DNA of 40,361 nucleotides from an uncultured Bacteroidales bacterium. Lineage in GTDB: Bacteria > Bacteroidota > Bacteroidia > Bacteroidales > F082. Position 1 is the stretch's first letter. Every line of letters begins with the position of its first letter. Position numbers and translations under genes: made by a program. Below are positions 7,437 to 16,627 of this stretch, piece after piece. The DNA is taken from positions 1 through 40,361 of the forward strand of contig CAJOIF010000037.1 of NCBI GenBank assembly GCA_905234765.1, written 5' to 3'. Below the pieces are notes generated by a model. That model was not told the DNA's origin. It searched no databases and worked only from the letters and a program-made list of their open reading frames with translations.

Positions 7437-9085
7437 ATTTATTTACTAAAAGAATCTTTGTCCTCGCCTTATTGATGGTGAGTGGAATCTTTGCCTTTGC
7501 ACAAGATTTTGACAGCAACAGAGGTGAATTGAGTGACTCGTACCAGCGTAACAGCATTTCCAAAATGTACATTGCGTATGGCGACAGATTCGACAACATG
7601 GTCAACGAGTACATCAACAAGATCGACTTCGGTGATAAGTATGACAAGAACGAAATCGGTGTCACTTCGATGCGCTCCGACAAGAAAAGAGGCGAAGTGG
7701 GATCGTTTGCCGTTGTGAACGGTCTCAACCAGCAAGGCATTGGCAAACAAATTCTCAATTATTGGTTCAAACCTGACAAAGATGGCAAATTGAGCTATGA
7801 ACTGGTTCAGCAGAGAAGCCTTTACAATGTCACCGACAAGGAAGTCATGATCCAAGAGGCCTCAAAGAACGTTCAGCTCGCTGACATGGGCGAAAAACTC
7901 ATCAACAACAGTTATGTCGTCGTTTTCGACCTGAAGAAACTTGAGAAGAAAGAAACTAAGGACAAAAAGACCGGTAAGGTGACCGTCACATATGCAGCTG
8001 ACATGGCTGCCTACGTCTATCAACTTGATTTCACCCAAGACATGCTGACCGACCTGTTCGACCACATGTGGATCCAAGATGAGGACAATGCTGCCACCAA
8101 GGCTGCCAAGAAAAAGGCTTACAATGAGTTCCAAGTTCCTATGAAGACTACCTCTGCCACCACTTCACATGGATCAGGCAAGACTGAGCAGGCTGCCATC
8201 GACGACACTTTCAAGAGAATCCTTCACAACCTCGAAAAGAACATTGACGCATGGCAAGTGAAGACCGACATCGTCACCACCCACCCCATTACCGCCAAGA
8301 TTGGTAAAAAGGAGAATCTGAAGAATGGCGACCGCTATAAAGTGTTTGCTTACACTGAAGCCGACGCCAAGACCGCTCAAGGCAACGACACCACTGTGTT
8401 GCGCAAGGTGAGATACGGTTTCGTCAGAGCTACCTCCATTGCGGACAACAGGAAAATCGCTGATGGTAAAATGCCCACTTCCCGCTTCTTCCAAGTCCAT
8501 GGCCGTCACCTCGAAGAAGGCATGTTGCTGCAAGAAGCCAAAGACTTCAAGGTTGGCGTCAGCCTCGGCGTGAGACCCATTGGTGGTGTTTCTACTGTCT
8601 ATGCTGACATTGACTACCTCGCCCACATCAACAATTGGGGTATGTGTCTCTATGGTATGGCATACGTCGGTTTCGATGCTGGAACAATTCCTACAGACTT
8701 GGGTAACACAGATTATGAAAATCAAATAGACTACAAACCCTACCTTAAGAAAGGTGATACTGGTATGTTCATGAGCTTAGGTCTCGGTGCTGGATATGGC
8801 ATTCCGTTGACCAGACTGTTTGAACTGCAGCCTTATTTCAAGGTTGGTATGGATGCTGTAGGATCTCCCAAAGAAGAAGAATTGTATGATAAAGAAAAGG
8901 ATAAAGGTCAATTCAGCACTTTCTTCGGTGAAGGTGGTTTGAAGTTCTCCGTCCAACCCATCCACTGCGTCAGAATCTTCATCCAAGCCGATTATTCAAA
9001 GGCCTTTGCTGAAGGAAAGTACTATCCTGAGATCAAGAATCGTTATGGTTTAGGCCTTGGTTTAGGCGCAAGATATTCGTTCTAA
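7433..9085 (+). CDS. Secreted protein with C-terminal outer-membrane barrel, paralogue 2
   Basis: A 550-aa paralogue of the preceding gene, with the same architecture: signal peptide ending FAFAQ (residue 24), a soluble region of about 360 residues sharing long identical stretches with paralogue 1 (for example RSLYNVTDKEVMI and NIDAWQVKTDIVTTHPI), and a beta-strand-rich tail ending GARYSF. The tail is about 35 residues longer than in paralogue 1, with extra charged segments (around EEELYDKEKDKG) that would be surface loops. Function is unknown; an outer-membrane location is inferred from the terminal Phe and strand pattern. The gap to paralogue 1 is 97 bp with no obvious promoter, so co-transcription is likely. 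Confidence 0.8.
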   Translation: MNLFTKRIFVLALLMVSGIFAFAQDFDSNRGELSDSYQRNSISKMYIAYGDRFDNMVNEYINKIDFGDKYDKNEIGVTSMRSDKKRGEVGSFAVVNGLNQQGIGKQILNYWFKPDKDGKLSYELVQQRSLYNVTDKEVMIQEASKNVQLADMGEKLINNSYVVVFDLKKLEKKETKDKKTGKVTVTYAADMAAYVYQLDFTQDMLTDLFDHMWIQDEDNAATKAAKKKAYNEFQVPMKTTSATTSHGSGKTEQAAIDDTFKRILHNLEKNIDAWQVKTDIVTTHPITAKIGKKENLKNGDRYKVFAYTEADAKTAQGNDTTVLRKVRYGFVRATSIADNRKIADGKMPTSRFFQVHGRHLEEGMLLQEAKDFKVGVSLGVRPIGGVSTVYADIDYLAHINNWGMCLYGMAYVGFDAGTIPTDLGNTDYENQIDYKPYLKKGDTGMFMSLGLGAGYGIPLTRLFELQPYFKVGMDAVGSPKEEELYDKEKDKGQFSTFFGEGGLKFSVQPIHCVRIFIQADYSKAFAEGKYYPEIKNRYGLGLGLGARYSF

Positions 9086-9208
9086 CATTATTCCATGTTT
9101 GGCACGTTCTTTGTTAAAACAATACTGGACAGTCCAACTTGAGAGTTTTGACCAACTCATTCGATTAAAACAAACAATTAAAAATAACCTAATTAAAACT
9201 ACATCAAA

Positions 9209-9721
9209 ATGAAGAAGACATTAGTTTTTATGCTGGCCATCCTGTTTATGATGCCCATGGCAAAAGCTCAAAATGCAATTCAAAGGATGAAGCTGTTCCG
9301 TGACTGGGACAACTATGAAGTCTCATCTGTCAGCGTGGGTCAAGACGGCACCAAAGTCATTAAGGTTTGGGGGTATGGCCGTAAAGTTGACAAAGCCATC
9401 ATGCAAGCCAAGAAGAATGCCATTCACGCCTGCTTGTTCCGTGGTGTTCCTGGCAATCCCAAGACTCCGCCTATCGTTGCTCCTGGAACCAAGGATAAGG
9501 TCCTTGAAGACAACATCGACTACTTCTATGATTTCTTTGAGACCGCTGGTGGTTACCTCCAATTCGTCAACTTGACCACGGATGGTATGCCTTCAGGCCA
9601 AGATCGCAGAAAAGTGAAGGGCGGCTACAAAGTGGCCATCACCGTGCAAGTGATGTACGACAACCTCAGGAAAAAACTCGAGGCTGACGGTATTGTGAAA
9701 TCATTGAACAGTTTCTTCTAA
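9209..9721 (+). CDS. Small secreted protein, LPP20/FlgT-like
   Basis: A 170-aa exported protein with a signal peptide ending KAQ (residue 21). The middle has the pattern GYGRKVDKAIMQAKKNAIHACLF, an Ala-spaced helix reminiscent of LPP20/FlgT-type domains in which a strand is followed by a helix of the form A...A...A. The C-terminus (YKVAITVQVMYDNLRKKLEADG) completes the alpha/beta pattern. No lipobox is seen, so it is probably periplasmic. The assignment is a fold-level resemblance only. It sits 123 bp after the second barrel gene and 21 bp before the DUF6175 gene, so it is part of the secreted cluster. Confidence 0.7.
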   Translation: MKKTLVFMLAILFMMPMAKAQNAIQRMKLFRDWDNYEVSSVSVGQDGTKVIKVWGYGRKVDKAIMQAKKNAIHACLFRGVPGNPKTPPIVAPGTKDKVLEDNIDYFYDFFETAGGYLQFVNLTTDGMPSGQDRRKVKGGYKVAITVQVMYDNLRKKLEADGIVKSLNSFF

Positions 9722-9742
9722 TTACAATTAAAACCTATAAAA

Positions 9743-10690
9743 ATGAAAATGTTTAACAAAGCTTTAGTGCTCTTCTTTTTGAGCACCCTTGCCATCAGCG
9801 CTTTCGGTCAAAAGCCGAGAATGATGGTTGTCCCGGATGATCAGTGGTGTATTAAGCACGGCTATTTTAAGGAATGGGACAATATGGGCGAGATTGAAAA
9901 ATATCCCGACTATAAGGCTGTTTTCCAAGACAATGCCGATATGCTCGATATGATTACCGAAATCGGTAATATCTTTACTCAAGAAGGTATCAATTTGGAG
10001 CAACTGCAGAAGATAATGGAGCGCGACAACAGCAAAGCTGCTCAAAAATCTGCTTTATCCGGAAAAAGTGGCGGAAAAGCCTCTTCGTCTCCTTATGACC
10101 AACTCATGGAAAAATCCCAAGCCGATATTCTTCTGAAACTCCGTTTTGACGAAGAAAAGGTGGGACCCAAAACTCAAATCAGATTCAATCTGACCGCAGT
10201 AGATGCCTATTCCGGTGAACAGGTTTCTGGTAATACCGGACGTGGTACAGCTGGTAGCGCAGCCAGTAAAATCGACCAACTTCAAGAGGCTGTTTTGAGT
10301 TTCAAAGACCAACTGCTTACTGACATCATGAGATATTTCCAAGATATCGTGACCAATGGCCGTAATGTGACTTTGGATGTTTGGGTTGATGAAACCTGCT
10401 CCATCGACCTTGAAGAAGAATTTGATGGTGTGGAACTTCGTGAAGTCATTACCCAGTGGATGGAGGAAAACACTGTCAACGGAAAGTTTGACGAAGATTA
10501 TTCTTCCGAGAACGAAATTGCCTATGTCAACGTTAGAGTTCCTGCCTTCAAGGAGAACGGCAAGTCAGGCTATACCGCCAAAGACTTGGCCAACAAACTC
10601 AAAGACTTCTTGACGCAGAAAACCGGCATTAATTCTAAAGTTGCCAATAAAGGAAAAGGTTCCGCAACTGTGTTATTTGGAGGAAAGTAA
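9743..10690 (+). CDS. DUF6175 family secreted protein, copy 1
   Basis: A 315-aa exported protein with a signal peptide ending FGQ (residue 23). It begins with the DUF6175-like block PRMMVVPDDQWC...HGY and then PDYKAVFQDNADML; the centre has ADILLKLRFDEEKVGPKTQIRFNLTAVDAYSGEQ; the C-terminal third has DVWVDETCSIDLEEEF and ITQWMEENTVNGKF. No catalytic motif is visible. Function is unknown; the opening strand and the xADIxLKL block recall LpoB/CsgG-like periplasmic folds, which is inference. The same family recurs at 11788, with one other gene between the two. Confidence 0.8.
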   Translation: MKMFNKALVLFFLSTLAISAFGQKPRMMVVPDDQWCIKHGYFKEWDNMGEIEKYPDYKAVFQDNADMLDMITEIGNIFTQEGINLEQLQKIMERDNSKAAQKSALSGKSGGKASSSPYDQLMEKSQADILLKLRFDEEKVGPKTQIRFNLTAVDAYSGEQVSGNTGRGTAGSAASKIDQLQEAVLSFKDQLLTDIMRYFQDIVTNGRNVTLDVWVDETCSIDLEEEFDGVELREVITQWMEENTVNGKFDEDYSSENEIAYVNVRVPAFKENGKSGYTAKDLANKLKDFLTQKTGINSKVANKGKGSATVLFGGK

Positions 10691-10714
10691 TTAATATAAA
10701 TTATTGTAAAGAAA

Positions 10715-11662
10715 ATGAAAAGAACTATCAAATCCATCGCTTTGGGCTTGGCACTGCTGTTCAGCGTGAGCCTCTTCGCCCAGTCGGAAGCCAGCAGCAT
10801 CGTTGTGACGTCCTTCGTGCCTGATCAAGACGGCTTGGTTCCCGCAGCAAAAAAGAACATGGAGAACAAGGTCAGCCAATTGATTACTTCGGCAGGCATG
10901 GGCAGCATCGACAATTCGAGGTTTGCCCTCATCCCGAGAATCGTGGTGACCGAAAAGAACATGAGCACTGCTACGGCTACTCCGATGATTCAAATGAACG
11001 CTGATATCACCATGTATTTCGGTGATGTCGAAACTGGCAAAGTGTTTGGCAGCCACACCCTTTCGGTGATTGGTATCGGCCAGAACGACACGAAAGCCTA
11101 CATCTCGGCTATCTCCAACATCAAACCGAGAGATCCTGAGATGAAGAAGTTCCTCGACAAATGCAAGCAGAATGTCATCGACTACTACACCCAGAACGCC
11201 GATAAGATCATCAAGAAGGCCCTGCAAATGGCTTCCACCAACGATTATGATGGTGCCCTCGCCACCCTGCTTGAGATCCCGGAAGACTGCGGTGCAGCTT
11301 ATGACAAGGCATCAGCTCAAGTGGCCAACATCTTCCAACAGAAGATCAACCTCGAAGGAGAGACTCTTTACAAAGAAGCCTACACCCTCTGGAATGCCAC
11401 CCTCAACTACGACGGTGCCGTGGATGCCTGCGCTATTCTGGCCCAAATCCATCCTATGTCATCAGCCTCTGGCAAAGCCAACACCTTAGCTGACCAAATC
11501 GGCAAGCGTGTGCGCGAAGTTGACCAAAGGGAATGGAACTTCAAGCTGCAGAAGCAGAAGGACCAAACCGACCTGCAAAAGGCTTTGATCAATGCTGCTG
11601 CCGAAGTGGCCAAGGCCGAAGCCAACCGCCCCGTTTACAACTACAATGTTGTATGGTGGTAA
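10715..11662 (+). CDS. Secreted protein with alpha/beta and helical halves
   Basis: A 315-aa exported protein with a signal peptide ending FAQ (residue 23). The N-terminal half (SSIVVTSFVPDQDGL..., then ADITMYFGDVETGKVFGSHTLSVIGIG) reads as an alternating strand/helix domain similar in outline to CsgG/LpoB-type domains. The C-terminal half is helical with two TPR-like Ala/Tyr-rich units (ASTNDYDGALATLLEIP; LWNATLNYDGAVDACAILAQI) and ends with a Lys/Gln-rich helix and NYNVVWW. I do not recognise a named family. It lies 24 bp after the first DUF6175 gene. A strong hairpin 41 bp after its stop may end the transcript. Confidence 0.75.
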   Translation: MKRTIKSIALGLALLFSVSLFAQSEASSIVVTSFVPDQDGLVPAAKKNMENKVSQLITSAGMGSIDNSRFALIPRIVVTEKNMSTATATPMIQMNADITMYFGDVETGKVFGSHTLSVIGIGQNDTKAYISAISNIKPRDPEMKKFLDKCKQNVIDYYTQNADKIIKKALQMASTNDYDGALATLLEIPEDCGAAYDKASAQVANIFQQKINLEGETLYKEAYTLWNATLNYDGAVDACAILAQIHPMSSASGKANTLADQIGKRVREVDQREWNFKLQKQKDQTDLQKALINAAAEVAKAEANRPVYNYNVVWW

Positions 11663-11703
11663 TCTAAATTGCGTGTAACGCAATGGAAAACATCAAATGA
11701 TGT

Positions 11704-11737
11704 ACGACAGCCTCGAGTTTACACTTGAGGCTGTCGT
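11704..11737 (+). terminator. Perfect 11-bp stem hairpin after the cluster gene
   Basis: ACGACAGCCTC (11704-11714) pairs perfectly with GAGGCTGTCGT (11727-11737); three more inner pairs including one G-T leave a 6-nt loop. No T-run follows, so it could be a weak terminator or an RNA-stabilising hairpin that lowers expression of the next gene. Confidence 0.6.
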
Positions 11738-11787
11738 CACATAAGAGGATTAATACTAGTTTCTAAACCAATAAAAACAAGTAAAAC

Positions 11788-12738
11788 ATGAACAAAGGAT
11801 TATTCAAAACTGCATTGCTGCTGCTCGTGATGGCAGTGAGCGTGAACAGCGTGCTCGGGCAGGATCAAAAACCCAGAATCATGGTTCTCCCCTCTGACAT
11901 GCATTGTGAAAAGAACGGGTATACGATTACCAATAACGTTGGAGGCATGGAGATGAAGGAACCCGACTACAAGAAAGTCATGGAGAACAACAAGATCATG
12001 TCTGACATGATTGCTGGAATGGAAAACTTCATGCAGAAAGAAAACTTCACAGTCACACTGTTGTATCCTGCTATCAAAGGATTAGCATCAAAGGAAGAAC
12101 GCGATAAGGCTGATGGTATTGCTTCCTATGGTACGACCACAGACAAGTTGCTTGCCTATATGCAACCAGATATTGTCTTCATACTCGACTTTATGGAAAA
12201 GAAGATGGGACCTAGGACTCAAATCAACTTCAACTTGCAGGCTGTAGATCCTTATCCTGGAACAGTGATTTTTAGTAAAGTTGGTAGTTTTACCCCAAAT
12301 AGCTCTGATGAAACTGCAAACGAGTTTCAGAATGCTATCATGGCTTTCAAAGATGACATGTTCTCGAATCTGATGAACTATTACAATTCGCTTTTTACCA
12401 AAGGCCGTCAAATAACTGTCACATTGGTTTGCTCGGAGGAGTGTCCCATTAGTTTTGAAGAAACGTTTGGTGATTCCAAAGTAAGTGAGATTATCGAAAA
12501 CTGGATGGGAAATAACACGGTAAATGGCCGTTTCTCCACCGACATTGTTGAAAAAAGCCAAATGAAATTTAACCAAGTGTGTTTCCCTCTTCAGGAAGGC
12601 TCTACAAATATTAATACACACAAATGGGCTCAAAGCCTTCGCAATGAAATCAAGCGGTCCACTGGAAAGGGTTTCAAGCTTGAAACAAGACGCATAGGCT
12701 TACATAGTTTAATCATTGTTTTCGGAAGAGAAAAATAG
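11788..12738 (+). CDS. DUF6175 family secreted protein, copy 2
   Basis: A 316-aa exported protein with a signal peptide ending LGQ (residue 25), paralogous to the gene at 9743. Shared blocks are PRIMVLPSDMHC...NGY, PDYKKVMENNKIMSDMI, GPRTQINFNLQAVDPYPG, TLVCSEECPISFEE and NWMGNNTVNGRF, in the same order. Divergence from copy 1 is considerable, so the duplication is old. Function is unknown. It lies beyond the hairpin at 11704-11737, 125 bp after the previous gene, and ends at the bidirectional terminator at 12760-12794. Confidence 0.8.
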   Translation: MNKGLFKTALLLLVMAVSVNSVLGQDQKPRIMVLPSDMHCEKNGYTITNNVGGMEMKEPDYKKVMENNKIMSDMIAGMENFMQKENFTVTLLYPAIKGLASKEERDKADGIASYGTTTDKLLAYMQPDIVFILDFMEKKMGPRTQINFNLQAVDPYPGTVIFSKVGSFTPNSSDETANEFQNAIMAFKDDMFSNLMNYYNSLFTKGRQITVTLVCSEECPISFEETFGDSKVSEIIENWMGNNTVNGRFSTDIVEKSQMKFNQVCFPLQEGSTNINTHKWAQSLRNEIKRSTGKGFKLETRRIGLHSLIIVFGREK

Positions 12739-12759
12739 TATATCGGTAAGCTATGTTAT

Positions 12760-12794
12760 AAAAAGGCCATTGCCCGGTCGGGTGATGGCTTTTT
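12760..12794. terminator. Bidirectional terminator between convergent genes
   Basis: AAAAAGGCCAT (12760-12770) pairs with ATGGCTTTTT with one bulged G, and the inner GCCCG/CGGGT region extends the stem. T-runs are present on both strands, so the hairpin ends both the DUF6175 gene (plus) and the cotH gene (minus), whose stop is 3 bp away. Confidence 0.8.
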
Positions 12795-12796
12795 GT

Positions 12797-14410
12797 TTAT
12801 TCCACCACTACCCGATTCACCTGTTGCTTGTCGTCAACAATGGTAATCAAAGTATATATGCCTTTGGAGAAATCTTGTGTAGGAATGACGATGGCTCGAT
12901 TTGAGCCAACATTGGAATAGACCCGCCGCCCCGTCATGTCGAACAACCTGACCGAAGTCTCGCAATCCTCCGCAAAACGGATATTAATACAGCCTTTCGT
13001 TGGATTTGGGAATACTTCAACAAATTGGTTCTGAGGCTCTTCTTCCACTTCCCAAGTACCACATTCAGCGTTAATCTCCCGATCCAAATAATCAAAACGG
13101 TCTTTCAGCCAATTGCTTATGTAATCCAACTGACTTTCATTGACGGTATAGTCGGGCCAGGCTTCATGTTCGCGGTCATAAGCACCGCACTCCACCAAAG
13201 CGTTATACTCGTCTCTAACCATTTGCATGATATGGTCGACCGTCAAGAGAGTACCGCGCAAGGCATTGTAACGGGTCTTTGCCGTAGCCACGAAACCACC
13301 ACTGTTGCAATCCTGCTTCAAGCGGTCGAAGAAGCCGTTGCTCATCAGGCCGTTCGTGTTGTAGGTCGGTTGTCCATCGGTGTCCAAGCCCCATATGGCA
13401 TCCAAGTCCCATGGGGCATAGAAATAGGTGCTCGCCTTCTTGTAGCGGGCCACAAACAAGTTGCGTCCCATGTTATCCATGGCCATCAAGCTGTTGATAA
13501 ACAAATAGTAATCGATGGCATTGGCTTTGTCAAACTGGGCGGCATATTGTGAATAGAACACATTGTCGGAGGCATTCATCACAAAGTTGGTAAAGCTATA
13601 GAGGTTGCTCCAATTGATGGTTGCGCCCTCCTCGTTGGGATAAACCCACTCATAGTTGTCCCAAGTCGATAGGGTGTTGTCATAAGCGGGCAAACTTTCA
13701 AAGGTCGGGGCACCTGGACCATTTCCCTTATAAAGTACCCCGCGAATCTCGCCATTGTACTTGCGCAATGCTAATTGCTTCTTATCCATACGTTCAGTGA
13801 GAGCGTAAACGCCCATATACTCGCCGTTGACGAACACATCGGCATATTTCATTCTGATGCCTGGCAAGGCATCCGGTTCGCTCTCGGCATAGGGAAGCTG
13901 ATACATCTCCATCCACAGTTCGTTGGCTACCTTGTCGCGGAGACGGAGTGGCTGGGTCCACATGGCTTCAAGGTTCCAGTCGTCGTCGCTACGCAGACCA
14001 AGGAAGGTGGTATCGGCCATTTCGGTACCAGTTGCGTCTTTCCAAAGCTCGACACGGTACGATTTCTTGTCGTATTGCTGCGATGAGGTGCCACGTATCT
14101 TAAAACCAGCGTGCATCGTGATTGTGGTGCCATTGGCATCTGCCACATTAATAACGCCGTGCACGGCAGGTGAGTTCACAATGGGACCATCGGTAGTAAT
14201 GGTGATGAGGGGCAATTCGCTCCTATAGTAGGTATAGGCTTCTCCCTTGACTTCGATGGTCTTCTTGAAAGGCTTGACGTCATTGGGTAATTTGCCAGTG
14301 GCCACAACGATTTTTTTTGCGTGGTCGATGGCATACATCTGGCTCATGTCTTGCGCTGTCATCCAACCTGATACGAGCGTCAAAAAGGTAATTAATGCAA
14401 TCTTTTTCAT
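12797..14410 (-). CDS. CotH-family protein with type IX secretion sorting domain
   Basis: A 537-aa exported protein. The signal peptide ends at about residue 19 (WMTAQ). Residues of about 70-420 match the CotH family, a protein-kinase-like fold: IRGTSSQQYDKKSYRVE, DDDWNLEAMW, RMKYADVFVNGEYMGVYAL, YKGNGPG and the FYAPWDLDAIWG metal-binding block. In spore coats CotH is a protein kinase; here the role is unknown. Residues of about 462-537 form a Por/type-A C-terminal sorting domain (VEVFPNPTKGCI, VRLFDMTGRRVY, GIYTL), so it should be exported by the type IX system to the cell surface. Its start lies 3 bp after the relA stop, an unexpected operon partner. Confidence 0.9.
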   Translation of the reverse strand: MKKIALITFLTLVSGWMTAQDMSQMYAIDHAKKIVVATGKLPNDVKPFKKTIEVKGEAYTYYRSELPLITITTDGPIVNSPAVHGVINVADANGTTITMHAGFKIRGTSSQQYDKKSYRVELWKDATGTEMADTTFLGLRSDDDWNLEAMWTQPLRLRDKVANELWMEMYQLPYAESEPDALPGIRMKYADVFVNGEYMGVYALTERMDKKQLALRKYNGEIRGVLYKGNGPGAPTFESLPAYDNTLSTWDNYEWVYPNEEGATINWSNLYSFTNFVMNASDNVFYSQYAAQFDKANAIDYYLFINSLMAMDNMGRNLFVARYKKASTYFYAPWDLDAIWGLDTDGQPTYNTNGLMSNGFFDRLKQDCNSGGFVATAKTRYNALRGTLLTVDHIMQMVRDEYNALVECGAYDREHEAWPDYTVNESQLDYISNWLKDRFDYLDREINAECGTWEVEEEPQNQFVEVFPNPTKGCINIRFAEDCETSVRLFDMTGRRVYSNVGSNRAIVIPTQDFSKGIYTLITIVDDKQQVNRVVVE

Positions 14411-14413
14411 ATT

Positions 14414-16627
14414 CTAATCAATTCTTACTACTTCCATAATGCCCTCAATGGTCTTCAGTCTGGCTATCAGTTGTTCCAAAGCCTCCACATCGGAAATTTG
14501 AAGCACAATTTTTCCATCAAAGAAGCCTTCCCTATCTGTATTGAGTGCAATGTTTTTCATGTTGACTCCCAAATCTTCGGAAACGACCTTGGTGATTTTT
14601 CCGAGCAATCCCATCACGTCGCGTCCATAGATGTGAATCGTCGCTTGTGACACTTGATTGTCGATGCCGTTCCATTTCACGTTGATGATGCGGTAACCGT
14701 AGCGTTGCTGCATGCTCTTGGCATTGGGACAGTTGGTGCGATGGATGCTGATGGTGCCGTCACTGGTGACGAAGCCGAACACACGGTCGCCAGGGATGGG
14801 ATTGCAGCATTTGGCCAGTTTGTAAGTCACATTGTCGATGTCCTCGCCGATGGAAAGCGATTCCTCCGATTCGGCTGTTTGCTCTTTCTTTGTGGCTCCA
14901 ATCTGCTCAGGTACAGCCTTTTCCGATTTCTCCACACCCTCCCCAAACTTAGACATTAGGAAGCGTTTCACATCGGCGATATCGATTTTTTCCGTCGAAA
15001 TCTGATGGTATAGTTGCAGTGAATTCTCAAGTTTGAACTCTTTCACTAGCATGTCGACCACTGTTTCGGAGAACGGCAGTTTCCAATTTTTCAGCCTTCG
15101 TTGCAACATGCCCTTACCCATCTCCGACTCTTTCAGTTCCTGCTCAAGGAGATAGCGACGGATCTTGTTTTTGGCCTTTTCGGTGATCACGGCATTGAGC
15201 CAGTCGGCATTGGGCGACTGTTTCTTGCTTGTAATGATCTCTACCTTGTCGCCATTGTTCAACACGTGGCGGATAGGCACCATGCGCCCGTTGACTCGGG
15301 CACCATTGCAAGTCTCGCCCACACGAGTATGCACCTCATAGGCGAAATCGAGCACAGTGGAACCCACTGGCAGTTGCTTGAGGTCGCCTTCTGGCGTAAA
15401 AATGAATATCTTATCAGATTTGTAGAGCTTCTTGTACGAATTCTCAAACGACACCAGGCCTGGGTTTTCCAGCACCTCGCGCACATTGAGCAGCCATTCT
15501 TCCGAGGTTTGTTTCTCACCTTTATACAAATAGTGCGCTGCCTGCCCTGTCTCAGCGATTTCGTCCATGCGGGTGGTGCGGATTTGCACTTCAAACCATA
15601 GCTTGTCGTCATACATCACCGTGGTGTGCAGAGACTCATAACCTGTGGCTTTCGGCTTCGTAATCCAGTCGCGAAGACGCTCGGGCATGGGGTCGTAGAG
15701 GTTGGTGATGGCCGAATATACAATCCAGCAACATTCCTTTTCGTCCTTCAAGGCACAGCGAATAATAACCCGAGCCGCCATCAGGTCGTAGACTTCCTCA
15801 AATGGCACGTTTTGCGCCTTCATCTTGGCATAAATGGACGGAATGGATTTCAGTCTCCATTTGACGGAATAGGCAAACTTGTATTTGTTGCCCTTTTTCG
15901 TGCGTTCAAGTTCAGCATCGATACCTTCTGAAATCTTGGCGATGAATTTTTCTGCTGTTTGCCGACGTGCTTCTTGGGTCGCCTCGATTTTAGCCTCAAT
16001 CTCATGGAACATCGCCGGATTCTCATACAGCATTAGCTTCTCCTCCATCTCCGCTTTCAACTTATAGAGGCCGAGACGGTGGAGAATGGGAATGTATATA
16101 TACTTGATTTCGTGAAAATAACGTGACAAACGAAGAGCATCAACATCGTTTTGGTTGCGCACATCGTACACACGGTGTACAATCTTCAACAAGACAGCCC
16201 GCATGTCGTCAATCAAGGAGAGGAACATCACTTGGAAACTCTCCGAGTTATAGGCCACTTTCTCAGTGTCAAGCTTGGAGATTTGGCTGAAGTCCTCTAG
16301 GACGATGGCGACAGTCTTTCCAAACATGTCTTCCAGTGCCTTGATGGGAACCTCTTCCTTGTAGTCGATGCCGTGCAAAAACGACGCTACGACAGAAATA
16401 TATCCTAATCCCACCTCAATCACGGCGATGCGTCCCATCTCAATCAAATGGAGCATATATGCCTTACCCGAAACCAAATATCGTCCGTCGTATTTTTCAA
16501 GACAGTAATGGTAGGCCTTGTCAATCAATGCCAAATGCTCGTGCGCGTTGACGAAGGGACTGATGTCAGCCAGCATGGACTCGTAGGCCTTCTGAATGGT
16601 CGATATTTCCTGAGGGGTATAGCTCAT
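14414..16627 (-). CDS. relA: RSH-family (p)ppGpp synthetase with degenerate hydrolase domain
   Basis: A 737-aa RelA/SpoT homologue. The N-terminal HD region is degenerate: His60 is present (YMLH), but HDxxED is LHGIDYK (Asp to Gly at 86) and the later KLADR Asp is His151 (KIVHR), so hydrolysis is presumably lost. The synthetase domain is intact: WRLKSIPSIYAK, YDLMAARVI, RLRD, GYESLHT and FEVQIRT. A TGS domain (DKIFIFTPEGDLKQLP), the Cys-containing CCNPIPGD region and a C-terminal ACT domain follow. It makes the stringent-response alarmone on ribosome stalling. It overlaps clpS by 4 bp upstream and is 3 bp from cotH. Bacteroidetes typically carry a second, bifunctional RSH, which is not in this window. 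Confidence 0.9.
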   Translation of the reverse strand: MSYTPQEISTIQKAYESMLADISPFVNAHEHLALIDKAYHYCLEKYDGRYLVSGKAYMLHLIEMGRIAVIEVGLGYISVVASFLHGIDYKEEVPIKALEDMFGKTVAIVLEDFSQISKLDTEKVAYNSESFQVMFLSLIDDMRAVLLKIVHRVYDVRNQNDVDALRLSRYFHEIKYIYIPILHRLGLYKLKAEMEEKLMLYENPAMFHEIEAKIEATQEARRQTAEKFIAKISEGIDAELERTKKGNKYKFAYSVKWRLKSIPSIYAKMKAQNVPFEEVYDLMAARVIIRCALKDEKECCWIVYSAITNLYDPMPERLRDWITKPKATGYESLHTTVMYDDKLWFEVQIRTTRMDEIAETGQAAHYLYKGEKQTSEEWLLNVREVLENPGLVSFENSYKKLYKSDKIFIFTPEGDLKQLPVGSTVLDFAYEVHTRVGETCNGARVNGRMVPIRHVLNNGDKVEIITSKKQSPNADWLNAVITEKAKNKIRRYLLEQELKESEMGKGMLQRRLKNWKLPFSETVVDMLVKEFKLENSLQLYHQISTEKIDIADVKRFLMSKFGEGVEKSEKAVPEQIGATKKEQTAESEESLSIGEDIDNVTYKLAKCCNPIPGDRVFGFVTSDGTISIHRTNCPNAKSMQQRYGYRIINVKWNGIDNQVSQATIHIYGRDVMGLLGKITKVVSEDLGVNMKNIALNTDREGFFDGKIVLQISDVEALEQLIARLKTIEGIMEVVRID

